Source: Strigamia acuminata | Lineage: Eukaryota > Arthropoda > Chilopoda > Geophilomorpha > Linotaeniidae | NCBI GenBank assembly: GCA_949358305.1 | Contig: OX442319.1 | Location: 5,146,001 to 5,210,000, forward strand | Direction of reading: 5' to 3' | DNA: 64,000 bases | Part shown: positions 56,531 to 64,000 of the stretch, piece by piece | Layout of the letters: every line of letters begins with the position of its first letter | Numbering within the stretch: the stretch's first letter is position 1 | Notes under the pieces: generated by a model | The model's database searches: none | Told to the model about the DNA's origin: nothing | Seen by the model: only the letters and a program-made list of their open reading frames with translations | Position numbers and translations under genes: made by a program

Positions 56531-57515
56531 TTCAAAGTTATGTTGATCATTTTAAAACAAAAAATTGTAAAAACCTGCTTTGTGTAAAAGAAATTAGTTG
56601 TTTGCAGTTGAAATAATCGAAATAAATAAATTTGAATGTATATTTTCAGATATTTTTGTTATAAATTTCATTTTGAACAAGCATTATCGCCATCTAGTGA
56701 CCCTTAATGCAATTACAAACCTAAACTACGAGTATCTTTACAAATGGGTCTCCATAACACCCGCGACATTCCATTCATGCGTCAGGATGACTTAAGATTA
56801 CACATGGTCATTTTAAAAAATTACCTAACCTTCAGAAAAACAAAAGGAAACGCGATTTTGTATGTCGCGCTTAGGCCTACTCGCGGAATGCGTAAATGCG
56901 ACGTCGCGCGTGTGCATCGCGCTTACGCACACCGGATGCACGCGTAAGTGCGTAAGTGCTTAAGCACGTCGCATATAATCATCACATCGCGCTTCGTGGC
57001 AATAAATGTTGTTTAAAAATATTGTTTAATGTGAAAAACACTCTTGGAATGCACCTAGAAATTCACAAATACAAATGATATCTCCCAATGTAATAATAAT
57101 AACAATAATATTAATAATAATCCAATAAAAATACACTACACTTCCATAGAAGTGACCCACTGGTTGTTTGGCTGTAGTAAACAAGTAAAAGGGCGCAGTC
57201 GCCTACTCTGGTTGCATCAGCTTTCTGCAGGTGTAAGTTATGCACTGCCCCTCCTTCAGCTCCCCTTTGGTCCAGCTGAAACTGGACATTGGGGGGCAAA
57301 AAGAAAAGAAAAATATAACCCCCTTTTCCTCAAGGCCAAGGTGGGAGAGAAAACAACCATTTTGTACACCAAACCCACTGAAAATCCCCCTTAAGATTAC
57401 CTCACTTGACCAGTGGGCAGTTGACACCCTTTTCTTCAAACACAATAACCTTTTGGGGCAGGGTCCTTGTATTGTTTACAACATGAAACATCTGCACAAA
57501 TTAAATCAGCATCTA
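56531..57515. other. intergenic, no gene seen
   Basis: A GC-richer patch of GCGCTTACGCA / TGCGTAAGTGC words lies at 56860-56990. A block at about 57150-57420 has GACCCACTGG near the left and CCAGTGGG near the right, perhaps an eroded inverted-repeat element. Confidence 0.4.
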
Positions 57516-57830
57516 CAGTTCGCGCCCGGTAGTGATGCTAATTTCGTACTACGCATCCCATTCTGCGCAGACGATTTTCTAGTTATTTAGCAGTATTAAG
57601 CCTAATTAGGCCTAATAATGATAAAATAAAGTAAATAAACAACAATAAACTCATTATTAAAAGTAATTTACAGTAGTACCAAAATATTTTTATTTATTTA
57701 TCTTATTTTTAGCATTATAAGGCCTAATATTAGGCTTAATACGGCTAAATAACAACTGGAATTAGTAAATCGTCTGCGCAGAATGGGATGCGCAGTACGA
57801 ATTTAGTGTCAAGATATCGGGCGCGAACTG
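57516..57830. mobile_element. near-palindromic MITE, copy 2, TA duplication
   Basis: The ends CAGTTCGCGCCCGGTA and inverse are flanked by TA (57514-57515, 57831-57832). The arms contain CGCATCCCATTCTGCGCAGA exactly as in the copy at 20917-21246, although the outermost bases differ between the copies. Confidence 0.9.
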
Positions 57831-58534
57831 TACGAATAGAGCTGGATTTATGGTGTGTGGGGCCCATTTAGGGGCCATTTTGGGGCTCTTGTTGGAGCTC
57901 TATTGGACATTGTTTCCAGAAAAATTCTTGCGAAATTTTATTTTTATTTTTATTTTGGATTTCGGGGCCCCAGATGCTGTGTGGGGCCCATGTGGGGCCC
58001 GTGTGGGGCCCACTTAACGAATGAGTGAATTTATGGTTAGAAATTTATGGAATTTGAAATAAAAATCATTGTCAATTGAAGTTGTGTTTTATTTTTATTT
58101 TCTGCACATCGATTGCCATGGCAATGACAAATTATTTTCAGCGGGAATGGGAAACCTTCGCTTCGCTGACCTTCTACTACTCGCCGTTCCCGAACCCGAG
58201 CGCCCTCCCCGCATAAACATTTCCAACAACAACGTAAACAAAACGATCAAACCCAACCGCTAATACCGAATTTTGGAATTTTGGTTTGAATTTCCCATTC
58301 CAATCGAAGCAATCAATGATTTTAAAAAATTCCCCCACCGAAAAATCGGTCGAAAAGGCGAGAAAATGCGTGTAGTAATTAGTCACGTGGTTCCTCGTAG
58401 TGTAAGTTCATGGCTGTTTGTGAGTGATGCGGTGCTAGTGCTCGCGCGATGTCAATGTATTCGTACGCACGAGGTTGTTTGAAGACGATCGCGGAATTAT
58501 TGCAATCAATTTCTCGAGCGATGTGAATGGATTT
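57831..58534. other. upstream region of the Ig/FN3 receptor gene
   Basis: GGGGCCCA words recur at 57870-58010. The stretch 58060-58530 should hold the promoter and 5' UTR. The open frames here are short and unsupported. Confidence 0.4.
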
Positions 58535-61500
58535 ATGGCGTCCGGAATCGTTCTTCTCCCCTGTCAGCTTACGTTACTATTAATCTGCTGGTTACTGAAA
58601 GGTGAGCGAAACACGGTGGGGTTTGGTGATTTTTAGTTTTTTGATTTTGGCACCAGTCGCGAGTATTTTTCTACACTCGTCAATATGGCCGACATAAAAC
58701 GTGGGATGGTTGTTAAAAACGCAAGTGTTGTTTTCATTGCTGTGCGCGGCTTTTTCTTCCGTAATCAAATAAATCCCGGTTTAATTGCTGCCACTGGTGG
58801 CTGCAAACACGACTGTGGAGGATGTTTCGTGCTTTTTTTGTTGTTGTTTTTATTTTTTATTTTATTTTTGTGTTTGGGGGGAGGGTGGGGAGGGGATTCA
58901 TTGAAGATTTTTAATTTTATTTTTTTTTTCTGAAAAATTGAATGAAAATTGGTTGGAAAAATGAAAAATTAGTGAATTAAGAGGTGTAAAAATAAAATAA
59001 AATTTAAGAAATGAATGAAATATTTGTGGTTAATAGTCAAAAGTTGGACAGTTGTGTCAATCAACCTCCCACAGTCAAATTGATATTGTCTATGACTTTA
59101 AAAAATATAATTTAAAAAAAAAAATCTTCATTGGGTTTAATTCTGTGTCATGAATGTTTCTTTTGAACATATTCATTTATTTTGCATAATAATGTGCACA
59201 TTTGAAGACATGAATGCAATTTTTTGTCCAAATTCTTTAAATAAATTCACTTTCTGAATAATTTGAATTACAAAACCACATAAAACACTCAAAAACAAAC
59301 ATGGCAGTAGTGTTACATCAACCCCCCAACCCCCATCTGACCAACTTGAGGACAAAGAAGAAAAAGGGTCACCTGGTTAAGCCTGTACAACTATTACAAG
59401 GAGACCAAATATCAAACAGTTGTCAAATATTTAGCATTAATCTAAAGGATTCTTGTCCTCATTAGGTGTCAGAAGGTTAAGTGATGATTTTTATTGATAA
59501 AAGAAGAAACAAATTGACTAGTGAGTCAGTAACCTTAGAGAGGATGACTCTTAATTTTCAATTTATTTCACATTAATAAATTAATGATGTTGATGCAGTG
59601 ATTGATGGTTGTTTTATTCCATTATTCCAGTTCCATTTGTCATTTTTTTCTGTTTTTTGAATAGATACAAGTGGGCTTGACCTTTCATTAGGCTTTAACC
59701 AGGAGCCTAGTGATGTTACAGCAGAGAGGAATAGTCCCCTGGTTGTCAACTGCTCAGCATATTCAGGAAAGGATTATGGCCCAGTGCTTGTCAGCTGGAG
59801 ACATAAGGTGGAGAATTTGATAAGTTTTTTGCTGTTTTTTATTTATTTATTCATTGTTTTTTTTATTGTAGGGTGTGGAAGTCAATGATAGCAGAAGAGA
59901 AGTGTTAGCAAATGGGTCTTTGCTGTTCCATAAAATAATTCATCAAAAGAAGTCCAGCGAGAGTGACGCTGGTGAATACCAGTGTGTCGCTACTAACTCA
60001 GTCGGCAGCCTCCTAAGGCCGATTCAAATAAGCATTGCCAGTAAGATGTTTTTAGTGTTTTAGCCTTTACGTAGCCTTGGATGGTTACAACACATTGCTA
60101 GCTGGGGTCGGTCCTTTTAGTGTCTTTTGATTGTACACGGGTGAAAGCAAGCCGGAGCTCTCCGGAACGGCGTTGCGGAAAAAGATTTTGAAACGGAATG
60201 CTGTTTCGGTTTAAAATCACCAGGCAACAGAGAAAAATAATAGTTTATTTATCGTATACCGTATTTTATCGATTAAAAGCCGCGGCTCTTATTCAAAACT
60301 GCCATTTTTGTCAGCAATTACAATTTCGGTTTTTTGTTTGTTACATTTGTTTAATGTAACAAACGTAGTCTGAACGTTACAAACGAAGCGTACGTTCATC
60401 GTTCGTGAGGTTAAATACAGAAACAATACCGTATTCTCAGGGGCGGATCTAGCTTTTCGGGGGCCCGGGGCTTGAGGTTTTTTTGGGGCCCCTTTCTCAA
60501 AATTTTTAACCTTCCCATAGCCAAGCCTAGTTTCCACCATTGCTAGCTAAGGTCGGTCATTTCTGCCTTCTTTTAAAAATCCTTCTGCACATGTGCACAA
60601 TCACATTTTTCCTGGTGCAATCGCATTTTTCCTGGTAAAAGCACATGTTTTAGGACTAATTTTAATACGCCACCTAGTGCAAACAGATGGCAAAGTGGTG
60701 TACGGCGCTCCCATTAAGGGTGTTTTATGTTATAAATATTAAATTATCTTATTAATTATTGAAAAACTATTTGTATTTAGACATTATAAAATAAGAAAAA
60801 AATGTTTTTGAGGAATAAAAGTTAACCTCATTAATTAATTTTCAGGAAAAAAAGAATTACAGTGATTTTTGCACTTCTGTAATTTTTTTGACCCACCATG
60901 GCTATGGGAAGGTTAATAGCAACGGTGCTAGTTCCGCCCCTGCGTATTCTTGGTGTCTCAGCCGCGGCTACAATTCGAGGGCGACTCTTAATCGGTAAAA
61001 TATCGTAATTACCCTACTGCCTCGTATCAACGCCGGGTTCAAACATACGCCAGGTCTCGTTTAACGCCGGGCGATCAACGGCGATTTAAGAAATTGGCAC
61101 CGGTCCTAATTAAGCGCCGGGGTCCTCAAAATCCACTGATTTTTTCCAAAATATTGGTGATTTTTACGGAAAAATCACCAATTTTTCGGTTATGTGCTGG
61201 GCCCGAATAAACAGCGAGCTTCAAATAGGCGCCAGGAGTTCGAGCCGAAAAAACTTTTAAATACCCCGGCGTTTATTTGAGGCAGTACTGTATATTGTTT
61301 TAATTTGTAACTTTTATATTTTCAATTATTAATAGGGAATTATTTTAATACATTTACGATTACTTTTTTGAAGCATTCTGGCAAGACTTTTTATCTACTT
61401 TCACTTTCACCCCTGATTGTACACATGTGCGCATGTGCGCAATCCTAGTTTTCCAGGAATGATCACATTTTTCCTGGTATAAACACACGTTTTACAACTG

Positions 61501-63803
61501 ATTGATAGATAGGTCTAATGTTAGCCCAATTTTTAAAAGCCTTTCCTTAATCGGAGACCAACCAATTTGTATTAATAAAATTAAACCGAAATGCACATAG
61601 AAATATCCGCTCGTATTGTAACGCGCCGCTGGTTTATTCAAATACGTTCGTCTTTTTGCGGCAGATTTTTCACGAAAGTCCATGAAGGAATTTCACAACC
61701 AAGTGGCCGAGGAAGGAGATGTAGTGCGGTTTTTGTGCCAAATTGCAGCTGTTCCACCTCCAGTCTTCACTTGGCAGAAAAACAAGGAAAATATACCTCA
61801 AAACTCAGATCGATTGTAAGTGATTGAAACAAAAATTGAAATTGCCCATTTTAAATTTAGGCGCGCTGTGATTGGTTGAGAGCTAACGATGGCGCTTCGT
61901 TTTGTCAATGTAAATTTTCTCAAATCGATGTATGTCGAGGTGTTAGCTTTTTTTTCCTAACGGGGGGGGGGGGGGCGTAGCACCCCTTTAATTACCCAGA
62001 CTTAACCTTATCTGTTTTTAGCAATGTAGACAGAACGGAGTTTTTCGTCAATGTAATTCAATGCATCTCTCAACCAATCACAGCGCGTCTTGAAAACAAT
62101 ACGTTCACGTCGGACGTGAACGTAGCCACTTCGTTAAATTTAATATAACAACGCTCGCATTTGCAGCATTACTTTAAGAAACTCAGGAACATTATTGATC
62201 AAAGGAGTGCTGATGTCGGACACGGGTAACTATCGGTGTGTTGCAACAAGCGCGAGTAACCATCGGCGAACCTCAGAAATTCATTTGGCAGTTAAAGCAG
62301 GTAAAAGTTTTAACGGCCCTAATTCGGAGCAATTAATAATACAAATTTTATTTTTAAGCTTCAAAACTCTTTGCCAGCCCGCAAATTATTAGTCCAAAAA
62401 ATACTATATCAGTCAAAGCGGGCGAAGAAGCTGTGCTGGAATGTGCTGCGACCGGTTACCCCAAACCGGTGACGCGTTGGAGCGGAACCGTTAACAGTGA
62501 GATGATTATGTTAGAACTTGCCAACTTGTAGACACAAGTAGCTATCAGTGCTGGACTGGCCCGGCGGGCTACCGGGAGTTTCCCGGTGGCCTTTGGCTTG
62601 TCGCAGCCTGCTGTGGCCTGTCCCGACTTCATTAATTGTGGCCTGGACACCCAGATTTCCCGGCAATAAATTTGTTCCCAGTCCAGCCCTGGTAGCTATC
62701 ATATTTTCGCAATTAAGAGCTGCCCTTGAATAGTAGCCGATTGTTTTTCTAGGGCAGTGTTTCCTAAACTGTGAGGCGCGAGCTGATTTTGGTGGGGGGA
62801 ATTTGCGAAATTCGATGTCGCTAAAGTTAATCTTGTCCGGTTGCATGAGTGCCCCGATTTTTTCTAAAAGATAATACGGCAAAACATCGCATTTTATAGC
62901 GTTATCGAATCCTCGCGTGTTTTTCGACAAGTTGGGCAGGTTCTTATGTCTTTGTGTCACCCGATGCTCAAATAGTGTTATTTGATTGCTAGGTATGTCG
63001 AATGCGAGTCGAATATACACGAAGGAACCAGGACTGCTTATTTTTAGCAAAACGTTGCCAAGCGACAGTGGTGCGTACACGTGCAATGTCTCCAATTACC
63101 ATCCAGTCACGAACGAAATTTATTCGGTGACCCAAACCATCAATTTACAAGTGTTGGGTGAGTACGAGAAACACGCCAATATCGTGAAATTTGATTAATT
63201 AATTAATTACTTCATTTATTTATTTATTTATTTGAACAGTGCCACCCATGTTCGTCAAACGACCGCAGTCTTTCATAGTGCCATCCGTTCAGACTGTGCG
63301 ATTCGAGTGCAAGGCGGAGGGCAGCCCGGAGCCCAAAATCCAGTGGCTGAAAAACGGCGAACCGATACACACAAACGGCCGAATCAAGATAAAAAATTTC
63401 GAGCTCGTCATCCTCCAGACTGTCACCAACGACTCCGGTCTGTACCAGTGCATCGCTCAAAACGCCGTGGGTTTTGCATGCGCGGACGCCAGACTGAAGA
63501 TCAACATGTCGAGAGACCAGCCCGATCCACCCACAGGCTTGACTGCTAGAACGCTGTCGAGCACGTCGATGGAGTTGTTGTGGAATGCGTCCACTTCGAG
63601 GAACGGACTGGCCATACAGGCGTACACGGTGCACTATGCCCTCGCTGCAGGCGGGGACGAACTGCAGAAAGTGGCCTTGACGCCGAGCTTCATCGTCGAC
63701 ATGCTCAAACCGTACACGAACTACACGTTTTACGTGCGGGCGTACAACGGACGGAGCGCGAGCGACCAGTCCGAAACTATCGTCTGTACAACTGGAGAAG
63801 ATT
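58535..63803 (+). CDS. DCC/protogenin-type receptor, 5' part (signal peptide, four Ig, first FN3)
   Basis: Exons 58535-58601, 59665-59807, 59872-60040, 61665-61815, 62167-62300, 62359-62496, 62993-63157 and 63240-63803, all GT-AG and exactly in frame. The last ends at a donor GTAAGC, so the gene continues beyond the window. Exon 1 encodes a signal peptide (LTLLLICWLL). Ig1: EPSDVTAERNSPLVVNC to DAGEYQCVATNSVG. Ig2: FLCQIAAVPPPVFTWQ to GNYRCVATSAS. Ig3: LECAATGYPKPVTRW to DSGAYTCNVSN. Ig4: FECKAEGSPEPKIQWLKNG to SGLYQCIAQNAVG. Then an FN3 domain (DPPTGLTARTLSSTSMELLW). Four Ig then FN3 is the DCC/neogenin/protogenin/IGDCC plan; the EPxDVT start resembles protogenin most. Likely a cell-surface guidance or adhesion receptor. 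Confidence 0.9.
60257..61007. mobile_element. TACCGTATT MITE copy split by a nested hAT element
   Basis: Left part 60257-60437 (TACCGTATTTTATCGATTAA, GCCGCGGCTCTTATTC) and right part from 60943 (GCCGCGGCTACAATTCGAGG to ATCGGTAAAATATCGTA) are the two ends of one MITE like 50962-51224. They lie in intron 3 of the receptor gene. Confidence 0.8.
60438..60942. mobile_element. 505-bp hAT MITE nested in the above
   Basis: The ends are CAGGGGCGGATCTAGC and the inverse of CAGGGGCGGAACTAGC. The target duplication CGTATTCT is perfect at 60430-60437 and 60943-60950. Confidence 0.9.
61010..61292. mobile_element. diverged copy of the GAGGCAGTACGGTA MITE
   Basis: Ends TACCCTACTGCCTCG and GAGGCAGTACTGTA, related to 45047-45219. 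The interior has several CGCCGGG/CCCGGCG words. Confidence 0.75.
61861..62088. mobile_element. MITE with GCGCGCTGTGATTGGTTGAG ends in receptor intron 4
   Basis: Inverted ends of about 22 bp; a run of 13 G lies near 61963-61976. It fills most of the intron between Ig2 exons. Confidence 0.75.
62546..62691. mobile_element. 146-bp hAT MITE in receptor intron 6
   Basis: The ends CAGTGCTGGACTGG and CCAGTCCAGCCCTG are standard hAT termini. The target duplication GTAGCTAT is perfect (62538-62545, 62692-62699). A second hAT-like left end (CAGTGTTTCCTAAACTGTG) starts at about 62755 without a clear partner. Confidence 0.92.
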
Positions 63804-64000
63804 GTAAGCGTAATGGATTAAGTAGAGCATTGATTATCCGAACTAATTGGGAGACAAAGGTGTTTGTAATTAATGTTTGCGTAAGTAGACATTAGGTCCG
63901 TGTAGGGTTTCTGTTTTCCCGCTTTTTTTTTATTTCGGTTTCCGGTACCAAATTGGCCGGTACTCTCGGGAAATCGGTACTATCGGGACGAAAAAAGGTC

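Overview
This is eukaryotic nuclear DNA from an invertebrate animal. Genes are split by many short GT-AG introns in AT-rich DNA. The window carries a cytoplasmic-type actin, a DCC/protogenin-type receptor, a motile-cilium assembly factor (DAW1), a testis-specific kinase and a BTB-BACK-PHR protein. A short interstitial TTAGG run near 49.2 kb hints weakly at an arthropod; the taxon cannot be fixed from sequence alone.

Layout. 1-9.7 kb is an accessory region. It holds a small membrane-protein gene, a solo LTR, a cluster of one intact and two decayed copies of a secreted cysteine-rich gene, and many MITEs plus a dead Gypsy integrase. 10.2-17.4 kb has three minus-strand genes: STARD7, an unrecognised protein and the BTB-BACK-PHR gene. 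18.1-22.6 kb has two plus-strand genes: a charged, repeat-bearing protein and a coiled-coil protein. 22.9-25.3 kb is an adenylate-kinase-like P-loop gene (minus), followed by a minisatellite and a tRNA-Arg(TCT). Actin (minus) and DAW1 (plus) lie head to head at 26.6-30.7 kb. A TSSK-like kinase (minus) spans 31.5-33.1 kb. CZIB/C1orf123 (minus) and an intronless ZIP zinc transporter (plus) share a promoter with two CRE octamers at 35.94-36.27 kb. From 40.9 to 46.9 kb are a 152-bp-arm inverted repeat, an intronless GPN3 with a frame break, an LRR gene fused to a dead CDK9 fragment, and a gene built from a 163-bp tandem exon+intron array. 52.8-56.5 kb holds a tandem pair of unrecognised paralogues. 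58.5 kb to the window end is the 5' part of a four-Ig plus FN3 receptor that runs off the edge.

The intergenic and intronic space is crowded with non-autonomous transposons. Several show clean target-site duplications (8-bp hAT type, TA mariner type, 4-5-bp LTR type), including one nested pair. Minisatellites of 20, 21, 26 and about 150 bp occur, some inside introns.

The most unusual items are: (i) the 163-bp exon-intron array, in which three consecutive copies have AT in place of GT at the donor; (ii) a second, independent AT-AG intron in the coiled-coil gene; (iii) the phase-0 micro-exon cysteine-rich gene cluster; (iv) the LRR-CDK9 chimeric ORF; and (v) the paralogue pair at 52.8-56.5 kb. 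Exon models were built by hand from splice motifs and frame continuity. Most sum exactly to an open frame, which is the main support for them.
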